Below the pieces are notes generated by a model that saw nothing but the letters and a program-made list of their open reading frames with translations, was not told the DNA's origin and did not search any database. A program made the position numbers and the translations under genes. From positions 1-64,000 of the forward strand of contig NZ_JSYG01000049.1 in NCBI RefSeq assembly GCF_000784735.1: 64,000 nt of DNA. The letters run 5' to 3'. This DNA comes from Dickeya undicola (GTDB taxonomy: Bacteria > Pseudomonadota > Gammaproteobacteria > Enterobacterales > Enterobacteriaceae). Below are positions 55,233 to 63,784 of the stretch, piece by piece; the first letter of the stretch is position 1, and each line of letters opens with the position of its first letter.

Positions 55233-55241
55233 ATCCTGTCC

Positions 55242-56573
55242 TCACATCATGCCCGGTGCTTTCAGCCCGGAGCCGTCCACCAGTCGGGCATAGCGGAATG
55301 GGGTCGGGTCCACCACCGGTGTTTCACCGGTCACCAGATCTGCCGCCAGCCGCCCGGCCCCCGGTCCAATGCCGAAGCCGTGCGCGCTATACCCGGCGGA
55401 CAACACCAGCCCTGGCAGGCTTTCCACCGGCGAAATCACCGGAATGGCGTCCGGCGTACTGTCGATCATACCGCCCCACGCCTGTACCGCGCGGATAGCG
55501 GCCAGCGCCGGGTACTCGCGCCGCATCGCTGCCAGCCCTTCACTCACCATTGCCATGTCCGGTGCCGGGTCGAGAATGCGGGTTTTCTCGAACGGCGAGA
55601 TGCCGTCGAATGACCAGCTCGCCCGAGCTTCCGGCCCGCACAGGAACGGTTTGATACCTGGCTGGAACGACAGATTTTTACGCCGGGCGCGGAAGGTGGG
55701 ATAAAATTGACGGGCGTAGCGCAGGCTCTGGAAACCCGGTTCCAGCCTACCGCGCCCGGATACCGACACCGTATAGCTGCCGTCCAGTTGCGGGCGACAG
55801 GCAAACGCGGCGGTGTAAAACGGCAGGCTTATCGCCTGTTCGACAGGCGCGGTGCGAAACGCGGTGCCAATCACGTTGCCCAGCGGCAGCTCAATGCCAT
55901 GACGACGGCAAAACAATGAACTCCAGACGCCGCCTGCGCAAATCACCGTGGAGGTTTTCACCCGCCCGCGCTCGGTCCACACGCCGCTGACCCGCCCGCC
56001 GCTGATGTCCAGCCCGCGCACCGCGCACTGTTGGATCACGCTGGCCCCAAGGCGCTGGGCCGCAATCGCCAGCCCGGCACAGGCCAGCGCCGGTTCAGCA
56101 TGACCATCGGTGGGTGACGACACCCCGCCCAGCCACACGGTGGTGCTGCCCGGCGTCATCGCTTTGGCCTGCTCGGCATTCAGGATGTCGCTGCGCACGC
56201 CATAGCCTTTCGCCATCTTGCCCCACTGGTCCCAGGCGTCGATCTCCGTCTGATCCTGCGTGGTGTACAGCAGGCCGGAGCGGCGGAATCCCAGCTCTTC
56301 ACCGGTTTCCTGTTGCAGTTCCTCCCAGCGGCGCAACGCATAGATAATCAACGGCAATTCGCGCTCGTCGCGGTTCTGCTGCCGACACCATCCCCAGTTG
56401 CGGCTGGATTGCTCGCCGCCAACCAGCCCTTTTTCCAGCAGCAACACGCTGACGCCTTTTTTCGCCAGTTCATACGCTGCCGCCGCGCCGGCAATTCCGG
56501 CGCCAATCACCACCACGTCCGCCTGATCCGGCAACTGGCTGCTGTCCTGAACATATCTGATGGGTGCAGGCAT
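55242..56573 (-). CDS. FAD-dependent oxidoreductase (DAO family), paralog
   Basis: 443 residues from the ATG at 56573 (GAGGAACAAC upstream). The FAD motif DVVVIGAGIAGAAAAYELAK is near residue 20, followed by GEQSSRNWGWCRQQN. The C-terminal DAO segment GGMIDSTPDAIPVISPV then SAGYSAHGFGIGPGAGRLAA is intact. It shares these blocks with the oxidase encoded at 9670-10962, so the window holds two divergent copies of the family. It is the first gene of an operon with GNAT, hydroxyacid dehydrogenase and a truncated M20 gene. The substrate is likely an amino acid or amine, not determinable here. Confidence 0.88.
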   Translation of the reverse strand: MPAPIRYVQDSSQLPDQADVVVIGAGIAGAAAAYELAKKGVSVLLLEKGLVGGEQSSRNWGWCRQQNRDERELPLIIYALRRWEELQQETGEELGFRRSGLLYTTQDQTEIDAWDQWGKMAKGYGVRSDILNAEQAKAMTPGSTTVWLGGVSSPTDGHAEPALACAGLAIAAQRLGASVIQQCAVRGLDISGGRVSGVWTERGRVKTSTVICAGGVWSSLFCRRHGIELPLGNVIGTAFRTAPVEQAISLPFYTAAFACRPQLDGSYTVSVSGRGRLEPGFQSLRYARQFYPTFRARRKNLSFQPGIKPFLCGPEARASWSFDGISPFEKTRILDPAPDMAMVSEGLAAMRREYPALAAIRAVQAWGGMIDSTPDAIPVISPVESLPGLVLSAGYSAHGFGIGPGAGRLAADLVTGETPVVDPTPFRYARLVDGSGLKAPGMM

Positions 56574-56588
56574 GTTGTTCCTCGTCAT

Positions 56589-57063
56589 CCCCTAAAAAAT
56601 AAACAATGCGTTTCTGACGCCAGTATTACGCTCCAACAAACCAATTTCTTTACGGCGTTATTGCCCGTCAGACAATGGCTTATCGTAATCGGCACGGGTC
56701 ATCGTCGTCACCTCCCGTCTGCCTTTCATTACAACTATTTTATCCTGGCAATCTCATTGCACCGTGTTTCCCTATTCCTCTTCACTGGGGACGGTATCGA
56801 ACAAGGTCAATCACATCTGCCGACACAGCCGATGCGCATTCAGCCGGATGTAACGAAACAAACCACGGTGTTACCGGCGTAAACCGCATTTTGTGCCGTC
56901 AGCGTTGGACGAGCAGCGCTGGCTGCTGATGTTGGATTTCTCGGGAAAATATCCTGCAACAGATGGTTATCAGCCAGTCATCATCTCTCGACCCATTCTG
57001 ATGGCTGAATCAACCACATCGACAACAATGGGCGGGAACCCTACGATCATGAGGTGGATTATC
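56589..57063. other. Intergenic region before the cysteine protease gene
   Basis: 475 bases between divergent genes. An open plus-strand frame enters the protease gene from 56893, but it lacks a binding site and protein-like composition before the ATG at 57064. Otherwise nothing recognisable apart from presumed promoters. Confidence 0.5.
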
Positions 57064-57870
57064 ATGCTGACCCAAAGACGCAAATCCCTGCTGGGCTACA
57101 TTCCTGATATCCCGGATATCCGCGACCACTTTTATGCGCCGGACCCGAGCGTATTGAAAGTCTTACCGACGAAAGTGGACCTGACCCCGACATTTGAGGT
57201 GTACGATCAAGGCCCCATCGGCTCCTGCACGGCTAATGCGCTGGCGGGTGCGGTACAATTCAGCCGGTTGAAAATCGGCGAAAGGCCAGACTTTGTCCCT
57301 TCCCGGCTATTTATCTACTACAACGAGCGCATCATTGACGGAGACGTGAAACACGACACCGGTGCCATGCTGCGCGATGGCATCAAAACCCTGCACAAAC
57401 TCGGCGTCTGCCCGGAAGACGAGTGGCCCTACGTCGCGACGCCACCGCAGGAAGACGGCGGCGCGTTCCCACCCGGTGCGCCAGCCGCCACCAAACCACC
57501 GGCACGTTGCTATCAGGACGCACAGAAATACACCATCACCAACTATCAGCGGCTGCATCAGGACCTGGCGCACCTGCAAAACTGTCTGGCCTGTGGTTTC
57601 CCCTTCGTGTTTGGCTTTACTGTGTACTCCAGCTGGATTGATTTGAAAAATCTGCCGGTGGTGGTGCCTCTGCCCTCTGGCAAGGACAAACCGGAAGGCG
57701 GCCATGCGGTGCTATGTGTGGGGTATGACAACACCACCCAGCTATTTAAATTCCGTAATTCGTGGGGTAAAGATGTCGGGGAGAATGGCTATTTCTATAT
57801 GCCATACGCCTACCTGCTAGACCGCCGACTGTCGCAAGATATCTGGGCAATTAATACGGTTAAGAATTAG
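57064..57870 (+). CDS. Papain-like cysteine protease without propeptide (xylellain-like)
   Basis: 268 residues from the ATG at 57064, preceded by GAGGTGGATTATC. The papain catalytic set is complete: Gln49 and Cys55 in DQGPIGSCTANAL, His214 in EGGHAVLCVGYD and Asn232 in RNSWG. There is no signal peptide and no inhibitory prodomain; only about 35 residues (YIPDIPDIRDHFY) precede the mature fold. This N-terminus resembles the Xylella protease xylellain. The protein could act in the cytoplasm or be exported by a specialised system. It is a lone gene. Confidence 0.88.
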   Translation: MLTQRRKSLLGYIPDIPDIRDHFYAPDPSVLKVLPTKVDLTPTFEVYDQGPIGSCTANALAGAVQFSRLKIGERPDFVPSRLFIYYNERIIDGDVKHDTGAMLRDGIKTLHKLGVCPEDEWPYVATPPQEDGGAFPPGAPAATKPPARCYQDAQKYTITNYQRLHQDLAHLQNCLACGFPFVFGFTVYSSWIDLKNLPVVVPLPSGKDKPEGGHAVLCVGYDNTTQLFKFRNSWGKDVGENGYFYMPYAYLLDRRLSQDIWAINTVKN

Positions 57871-57987
57871 GTTTCTGGATGAGCCGGTATCCGGCAATTC
57901 CTTCATGCCATTGCCAAATATCATGATAAACGCATGGACAAGGCCAACCGAAACGACGTCAAACGGCAGACCTTGTCCTGTCAGATA

Positions 57988-59262
57988 TCAGGATAGCGTT
58001 GTGCGGTACGCGGGCTGGGTATTGGTGCGCGAACCAGACAAGGTAAACGCGGAGATAATCGTCACCGTCAGGGCGATAGCACCCAGAATCAGGTAGGTGT
58101 GCTGAAAACCGATGCGGTCATACAAATTCCCCGCCATCGCCGACAGGAAAATCGCCGCCGACTGTTTGGCGAACTGGAAGCCAATCAAATAGATAGTGGC
58201 GGACAGCCGGGTATCGAAGATAGTGGTGATGTACTTGAACGCGCCGACCAACAGGAACGGCACCTCCAGCGCATGTAGCATTTTCAACGCCACGACTTCC
58301 AGCGCGGTGGTGGCAAATGCCGAACCGCCAATGCGCACCGTCATGATCGCCCCCGCTACCAGTAACGTGTTCTTGGCACCGATGCGATTGATTACCCACG
58401 GCGAACAGAACATGATGACGGCATTAGCCAGTTCGCCAAGCGTGGTGGCAAAGCCAAAGACCTGATTGCCCTGCTGCGGCGTGGCGAAGAACGATTTGAA
58501 GAAGTTGGCAAACTGCTGGTCGAACACGTCATACACGCAGGCCACCCCCACCACGTACAGCACAAACATCCACAGTTTGCGATCGCCAAACACCCCCGCC
58601 GCCATTTTCAACGTCACTTGCGGTTGATTAGCCCCCAGCGCATCCATCACCTGCGCCGTTGGATGCGGCTCGGGACGGGCTATCAGCAGCAACGCCAACA
58701 GCAGCACCGCCGCACCGGAACCCATCCAGAACACCAGCGCTGGGTTGACGTTAAACAACATGCCTGCTGTCGAGGCGCACAACCCCCAGCCCAGGCAGCC
58801 GAACATGCGTGCCTTGCCGTACTCGAAACCACTCTGGCGGCTGACGCGCTCAATGTAGGCTTCCACCGCGCCGGAACCGGCGGAAAACACCAGCCCGATA
58901 TAAACGCCGCCCGCCATCGCCCCCAGCAGGCTGTTGACCCTGAGCAGCGGCGCAAACACATACAGAAAGAACGGCGCGAACAAAAACAGCAAGATGGCGA
59001 TCACCCACAGCAGGTGTTTTTTCAGCCCCAGCCGGTCCGACAATACGCCCATCAGCGGCTGAAACAGAATGGCGAACAGCGAAATGGCGGAAAACACTAC
59101 CCCGGTCTGGGTTTTATTCAGGCCGATCACCTCCGCCAGCCAGACCGGCAGAAATGGAAAGCAGGTCGCCATAATGAAGAAGTACAGAAAGAAGAACAGG
59201 CCGAAAATCCAGAAATTGCGGTTATTTTTGTGGGTACGTAGGGCCGGCTGGCTGATGTCCAT
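57988..59262 (-). CDS. rafB: RafB-like oligosaccharide:H+ symporter (LacY family)
   Basis: 424 residues from the ATG at 59262 (GAGGATAATAAT upstream); the longer frame reaches back into rafA. The LacY family residues are kept: Arg in GKARMFGCLGWGLCAS (LacY Arg144), Glu in LGELANA (Glu269), Arg in MTVRIGG (Arg302), and His/Glu in MLHALEVPF (His322, Glu325). It lies directly after the alpha-galactosidase gene, as in raf operons, so raffinose or melibiose-type galactosides are the expected cargo. Confidence 0.9.
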   Translation of the reverse strand: MDISQPALRTHKNNRNFWIFGLFFFLYFFIMATCFPFLPVWLAEVIGLNKTQTGVVFSAISLFAILFQPLMGVLSDRLGLKKHLLWVIAILLFLFAPFFLYVFAPLLRVNSLLGAMAGGVYIGLVFSAGSGAVEAYIERVSRQSGFEYGKARMFGCLGWGLCASTAGMLFNVNPALVFWMGSGAAVLLLALLLIARPEPHPTAQVMDALGANQPQVTLKMAAGVFGDRKLWMFVLYVVGVACVYDVFDQQFANFFKSFFATPQQGNQVFGFATTLGELANAVIMFCSPWVINRIGAKNTLLVAGAIMTVRIGGSAFATTALEVVALKMLHALEVPFLLVGAFKYITTIFDTRLSATIYLIGFQFAKQSAAIFLSAMAGNLYDRIGFQHTYLILGAIALTVTIISAFTLSGSRTNTQPAYRTTLS

Positions 59263-59315
59263 ATTATTATCCTCAGAGGGTCCAGACTGGGGAGAGGTCG
59301 CCCTCTCCCGCCGTA

Positions 59316-61445
59316 TTACAGACGTTCTAACTCCAGTAACAGCGCCGTTTCCGGGTTGAGGATCGGCAGGCGCAGCCCGGCTTGCATCAGCCATTCGCCG
59401 CTGTATTCCGTCGCCGTCGCCATCCATGTCGGCAACTGGCGCATGGTACTACCGCCTTCAATCACCGGTTTCAGGTCAGGATGATCCACCACGGTCAATC
59501 GGTAACGCGCCTGCGAGTCCAGGCCAGGGAAGCGCAGCACCCCGGCCAGCGCGTAATCCGGCATCGCCAGTTGCGCCACCAAAAACAACGCCTGACGCCG
59601 ATCGCCGCTGACCACCCCTTGCACCTGAGTCGTCGCATCCGGCATGTCAACCCGCCACAGGCAGCCGGTGTGCAGCAACGCGCGGTAACGCCGGTGCAAC
59701 GCCACGTAATGGCGAAAACCGGCTTGCTCTTGCGCGTCGGCACGCACCGGATCCAGCTCGATGCCCATATGGCCGAACAACGCCGTCAAGCCGCGAAAGG
59801 CAATACTGTGCTGACGCCCGGTGGCGTGACAGCGATGATGACCGATGTGCGCCCCCATAACCTCGGGCGGAAAGAAGTAACTCATGCAGCGCTGAATCGT
59901 CTGCCGCTCCAGCGCATCGTTATTGTCAGACGCCCAAAAGCGGTGGCAACGCCGCAGCACCTCATAATCGATACGCCCGCCGCCGGACGCGCAGGACTCA
60001 AACTCCACCTGCGGGAAGCGCTCGCCCAGCACATCGAGCAGACGGTAAAACGCCTGCGTCTGACGGTCGGCCGCCGCCCGTCCCTGATGCGCCGGTTGCA
60101 CCAGCTCGCGGTTCATATCCCATTTCACGTAATCGATAGGGTGCTCGCCCAACAGCCAATTCAGGCGCGCCAGCAGGTAATCGAAGACCTCGGGGTTAGA
60201 CAGGTCGAGCACGTACTGGTAACGACCGCTCGGCTGAGCGTAGCCGGGCAGCGCCAACAGCCAGTCCGGGTGGGCGCGGTAGAGGCAGGAATCCGGGTTG
60301 ACCATCTCCGGCTCCACCCAGATACCAAACTCCATGCCCAGTTCCCGCACATGGTTTATCACCGGCATCAACCCCTGCGGGTACTTGCGTTGGTCCACGT
60401 ACCAGTCGCCGAGCGCGGCGCGGTCATGGTCGCGGCCGCGAAACCAGCCATCGTCGATAATGAAGCGCTCAACGCCCAGCGCCGCCGCCTGACTCGCCAT
60501 CTGCATGATGTAGGCCGGGTCATGCTCGAAGTAGATCCCTTCCCAGGTGTTGAGGTGCACCGGGCGCGGCTTACCCTGCGGAAAACGGATAATCTCCTGA
60601 CGCAAAAACCGGTGAAACTGCTGGCTCATGCCGTTCAGCCCCTGCCCGGAATAGGCGGCGTACAGCCACGGCGTGGTCAGAGACTCCCCCTGCGCCAGCG
60701 CGATTTCGCCGGGCAGATAGAGCGCTTCCGCCTGTAACAGCCGTCGGCCGTCAGTTTTCACCTCCGCACGCAGCCGGTGGTTACCGCTCCAGCCAAGGTG
60801 TACGCCCCACACCCGGCCATGCTGCTCGGCAAACCCCGGCTCGCCGCCGATCATCGCCGGAAAATATTCGTGTGACGTGCGCCCACGGCGGTTTTCCTGC
60901 ACCAGACTGCCGTGCGACAACAAGGTGCGATGCGGCTGAAATTCCCGCACCCAACGGCCGTGAAACGCCATCACCTCCGCCGCCGACTCCGGCAGTGGCA
61001 GCGTCACCGCCAGACGCTGTACCTGCCAGTCGCCCGGATGCAGGTTGGTCAGGCGGTGACGCAATTGCAGCACCCCGCTGTCGGCGTGCAGCCGTAACTC
61101 GGTGGTCAGGCGCAGGCCAGCCTGCGGGTCTTCCGCCACGATAACCAGTTGCTGCGGGTCAGGCTGCCGGACCTCAACGGTGGTCAGCACCGCAAAGGCA
61201 TCAAGGCCGTTACGGTGGCCTTCGATCCCCGGCGAGCCGAACAGCCCGCGTCCGGTTTCCGCCGCCAGCGTCACCGGCACATCCACGTCCAGCCGTCCGT
61301 TCGCCACCGGCCGCGACAGGCTGCCCACATCCTGCGGCGAAAACGTCGCCAGATGCGGCCCCCAGTAAAGTATTTCTGCCGCCGGTCGGCAGCGGACAAT
61401 CACATCCGTCGCCGGGCTGGCGAGACGAATCAGCGTCGTTTCCAT
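59316..61445 (-). CDS. rafA: Alpha-galactosidase, GH36 (RafA)
   Basis: 709 residues from the ATG at 61445, six bases after AGGAGG; an ATG at 61451 abuts the same site. GH36 motifs: the nucleophile Asp in YVKWDMNRE (about 443) and the acid/base Asp in FWASDNND (about 507), with ESCASGGGR between. RafA of the E. coli raf plasmid is nearly the same length. It cleaves terminal alpha-1,6-galactosyl residues of raffinose and melibiose in the cytoplasm. Two LacI-type operators lie 38-75 bases upstream of the start. Confidence 0.94.
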   Translation of the reverse strand: METTLIRLASPATDVIVRCRPAAEILYWGPHLATFSPQDVGSLSRPVANGRLDVDVPVTLAAETGRGLFGSPGIEGHRNGLDAFAVLTTVEVRQPDPQQLVIVAEDPQAGLRLTTELRLHADSGVLQLRHRLTNLHPGDWQVQRLAVTLPLPESAAEVMAFHGRWVREFQPHRTLLSHGSLVQENRRGRTSHEYFPAMIGGEPGFAEQHGRVWGVHLGWSGNHRLRAEVKTDGRRLLQAEALYLPGEIALAQGESLTTPWLYAAYSGQGLNGMSQQFHRFLRQEIIRFPQGKPRPVHLNTWEGIYFEHDPAYIMQMASQAAALGVERFIIDDGWFRGRDHDRAALGDWYVDQRKYPQGLMPVINHVRELGMEFGIWVEPEMVNPDSCLYRAHPDWLLALPGYAQPSGRYQYVLDLSNPEVFDYLLARLNWLLGEHPIDYVKWDMNRELVQPAHQGRAAADRQTQAFYRLLDVLGERFPQVEFESCASGGGRIDYEVLRRCHRFWASDNNDALERQTIQRCMSYFFPPEVMGAHIGHHRCHATGRQHSIAFRGLTALFGHMGIELDPVRADAQEQAGFRHYVALHRRYRALLHTGCLWRVDMPDATTQVQGVVSGDRRQALFLVAQLAMPDYALAGVLRFPGLDSQARYRLTVVDHPDLKPVIEGGSTMRQLPTWMATATEYSGEWLMQAGLRLPILNPETALLLELERL

Positions 61446-61482
61446 CCTCATCCTCCTGAACCGTTGATGAGGCTAGTTGTAT

Positions 61483-61498
61483 TCCGAAACGTTTCGGA
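61483..61498. promoter_or_regulatory. LacI-type operator O1 of the raf operon
   Basis: TCCGAAACGTTTCGGA, a perfect 16-bp palindrome with the central AAACGTTT of GalR/LacI-family sites. It lies 38 bases upstream of the rafA start, 21 bp centre to centre from a second copy. Confidence 0.88.
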
Positions 61499-61502
61499 TA
61501 GG

Positions 61503-61520
61503 AACCGAAACGTTTTGGTT
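61503..61520. promoter_or_regulatory. LacI-type operator O2 of the raf operon
   Basis: AACCGAAACGTTTTGGTT, an 18-bp palindrome with one mismatched pair. It is centred 21 bp, two helical turns, from O1. The E. coli raf promoter is also described as having two adjacent RafR operators. Confidence 0.87.
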
Positions 61521-61581
61521 TTGTGATCAGGTTAAAAAGCGAGCGATGAAAATAATCACATGAACACGTCGGTAAGAACGG

Positions 61582-62607
61582 CTATCCGGTTGAGGTCGGC
61601 GGCGGGTTATCAGTCTGCCCGGCGCGCAATTGCGGTTGCCACAATACCTGCAACGACGCCGGTTCGTCTCCCGCCAGCAGGCGAAACACCATGTCGGCGA
61701 TTTGTTGCCCAACCTGCGCGCGGGTGGCCTGCGTAATGGCAGTGACGGGTAGATCCACCAGTGAGTCAGTCGGCAAGCCGTCGTAAACGATCAGCGATAC
61801 CGCCTGCTCGCCCTGTAGGCGTCCGCTGTCGCGCAACGCCAGCGCGGCCCCCTCCCCCTGCGTACTGCCGTCGACCACGATGGCGGTGGGCGGCTGCGGC
61901 AGCGCCAGCCATTGCAAGGTGGTCTGATAGCCTTCCCGGCGTGATGGCGCAATCTGTTGCAGCAGCTCGTCACGCCGCTCGATACCGGCAGCAGCCAGCG
62001 CGTCCAGATAACCAGCGCGCCGCTGGACAATGAACGACTGCGGGTGGTGTTCGCCAAGAAAGGCGATATGGCGATGGCCGAGCGCAACCAGGTGACGAGT
62101 GGCAAGCGCGGCACCTGCCTGATTGTCGAAATCAAACCAGGCATAGGGCGACGGCAGGTCGCTGCGCCCAAGCGCCAGAAACGGAAAGCGGATCGATTGC
62201 AGATACTGTAGGCGAGGGTCTTGTTGCAGGGTGTGGGCGACAATCAGCGCATCCACCCGGCGGCTTTCAATCATGCGCAAGAATGCGTGGTGATCGGCTT
62301 GCTCTTCGTCGGCGATCAGCAGCAGGTCAATCTCCTGCTTCGACACTTCATGGCTGATCTCCGCCACCATCTCCATGAAGGTCGTATTGCTGAGCGGCGC
62401 AGGTTGCAACGGGAACACCAGCCCCACCGCATCAATGCGGCCCATTTTCAGGCGGCGGGCAAAGGTATTCGGGCGATAGCCGAGACGTCGCGCCTCCTCT
62501 TCCACCCGCAGACGCGTCTCGGCGGCCACGTCATCGTAACCGTTCAGCGCCCGGCTGACGGTAGTGACCGACAGCCCCAGCGTTTTTGCAATCTGTTTCA
62601 GTGACAT
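61582..62607 (-). CDS. rafR: LacI-family repressor (RafR)
   Basis: 341 residues. The N-terminal LacI HTH and hinge are clear: MSLKQIAKTLGLSVTTVSRA, then RRLGYRPNTFARRLKMGR. The C-terminal part is a periplasmic-binding-protein-like sugar sensor. It lies upstream of rafA on the same strand, with the two operators in the 136 bases between. That arrangement lets it repress rafAB and respond to an alpha-galactoside (inference). Confidence 0.9.
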   Translation of the reverse strand: MSLKQIAKTLGLSVTTVSRALNGYDDVAAETRLRVEEEARRLGYRPNTFARRLKMGRIDAVGLVFPLQPAPLSNTTFMEMVAEISHEVSKQEIDLLLIADEEQADHHAFLRMIESRRVDALIVAHTLQQDPRLQYLQSIRFPFLALGRSDLPSPYAWFDFDNQAGAALATRHLVALGHRHIAFLGEHHPQSFIVQRRAGYLDALAAAGIERRDELLQQIAPSRREGYQTTLQWLALPQPPTAIVVDGSTQGEGAALALRDSGRLQGEQAVSLIVYDGLPTDSLVDLPVTAITQATRAQVGQQIADMVFRLLAGDEPASLQVLWQPQLRAGQTDNPPPTSTG

Positions 62608-63142
62608 GGCGCATCACCCACCCTGGATTCCGTTACGCGCCAGACTATCACAAATCGCGGCAAGGGGGGGATGACAGCGAGGGATCAACGCACCTCGCCG
62701 GTGCGAGGGGTCGAGGGACTGTTGACAAACAGCCGAGTTGTTTTGTGAACGGTGATGTCTGTCTGAGCAGTGAATGATTTCGTGCGGGATGAACGGTGTA
62801 GTTTCTTTGCTATGTCATCGCACGCACGACAAAGATAGGCTCAAACGCCGCCTCTCCTTGACCACTGGCTGGTGGCTAAACTGTACCGCTGCGCGGTCCC
62901 TTCGGCATTCGCCTTCGCTGTTCGGGCCGCCCATGACGCGATTACTCGCCCCATCCCTGGGGCTCGCCCTTCGGGCCAGCGTAAACGCTGTTCAAAAACG
63001 TTCCCGACGTTTTTGTCCGGCGCGGCATGGGCTTTCGCCGCGTCCATGCGGCTCACCCGGCGAAGTCACCCGCCTCAGCACAGTTTTTAACGCCGGAAAA
63101 ACCTTTATCCTGTAATTAAAGAGAATCGTCAGCAGGGAAAGG
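62608..63142. other. Intergenic region between rafR and fdoI
   Basis: 535 bases without a credible gene. The left part holds the rafR promoter. The right part (62860-63090) is a cluster of short palindromes. The overlapping open frames on both strands come from these palindromes. Confidence 0.55.
62860..63090. repeat. Cluster of GC-rich palindromic boxes
   Basis: A run of short hairpins such as CCATCCCTGGGG, GGCTCGCCCTTCGGGCC, AGCGTAAACGCT and AAAAACGTTCCCGACGTTTTT. The order (Gly-Cys-rich 'CCCCATCCCTGGGGCTCGCCCTTCGGGCC', quoted only in part above, then a box flanked by GTTCAAAAACG) parallels the internal modules of the expanded ERIC copies, but the ERIC termini are absent. It lies just downstream of fdoI on its transcript. 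Confidence 0.6.
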
Positions 63143-63784
63143 TTATTTCTTATCTTTATTGGCCTTGCTGATCACATCACGCGCCCAGCGCGGGTGGTGT
63201 TTCAACGCCCATTTCTCGGACACCTTGCCTTCGATCATCCCTTTGATGGAGCCGCGCACCCAAAACGCCATGTACATATGGATCAGGATGGCGTGGATCA
63301 GCACGATGGCCGCCGTGGCGTGCAGCAAAATGGCGTAACGCACCACATCAATCGGGAACAGGTGCGCAAAGTACGGCCGCCACATGATAACGCCGGTGAT
63401 CAGCAACACCAGCGTCAGCCCCATGATGCTCCAGAACATCAGCTTCTGACCGGGGTTGTATTTACCCACGTCGGCCACTTCATGCTCATTGCCCTTCAGC
63501 ACTTCGATGATGTTGAGGAACCACGGTAGATCACGCAGCTTCGGGATGTTGTGCCCGACAAAACGGAAAAACATCGGCACCAGACACACCACGATCAGAA
63601 TACCGAAGAACGGGTGCATGATGCGCCCCATCTGCGGCGTACCGAAGGTTTGCGTCAGCCACTGCAACGTCGGGAAAAACAGCGCGATACCGGACAGCGC
63701 CACCATAAAAAAGCTGATCACCACAATCCAGTGGCAAACGCGGTCAATAAATTTGGTGCGCACAATCATTTTCGGGTTACTCAT
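63143..63784 (-). CDS. fdoI: Formate dehydrogenase-O cytochrome b556 subunit
   Basis: 213 residues from the ATG at 63784, after GGAGAAGACAAGC; a longer frame to 63817 would lie inside fdoH. Four membrane helices, with the heme-binding His residues in DRVCHWIVVISF, MHPFFGILIVV and LLHATAAIVLIHAILIHMY. FdoI anchors the aerobic formate dehydrogenase and passes electrons to quinone. It overlaps fdoH by 8 bases. Confidence 0.94.
   Translation of the reverse strand: MSNPKMIVRTKFIDRVCHWIVVISFFMVALSGIALFFPTLQWLTQTFGTPQMGRIMHPFFGILIVVCLVPMFFRFVGHNIPKLRDLPWFLNIIEVLKGNEHEVADVGKYNPGQKLMFWSIMGLTLVLLITGVIMWRPYFAHLFPIDVVRYAILLHATAAIVLIHAILIHMYMAFWVRGSIKGMIEGKVSEKWALKHHPRWARDVISKANKDKK

Noticed and set aside
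59382-60737. A 451-codon plus-strand open frame across rafA
   Set aside because: Antisense shadow of the GH36 gene, with Arg/His/Gln-rich composition and no motifs.
61545-61560. Possible CRP site GATGA-N6-TCACA upstream of rafA
   Set aside because: It matches the consensus half-sites at 8 of 10 positions, but sites this weak occur by chance and its distance from a promoter could not be fixed.
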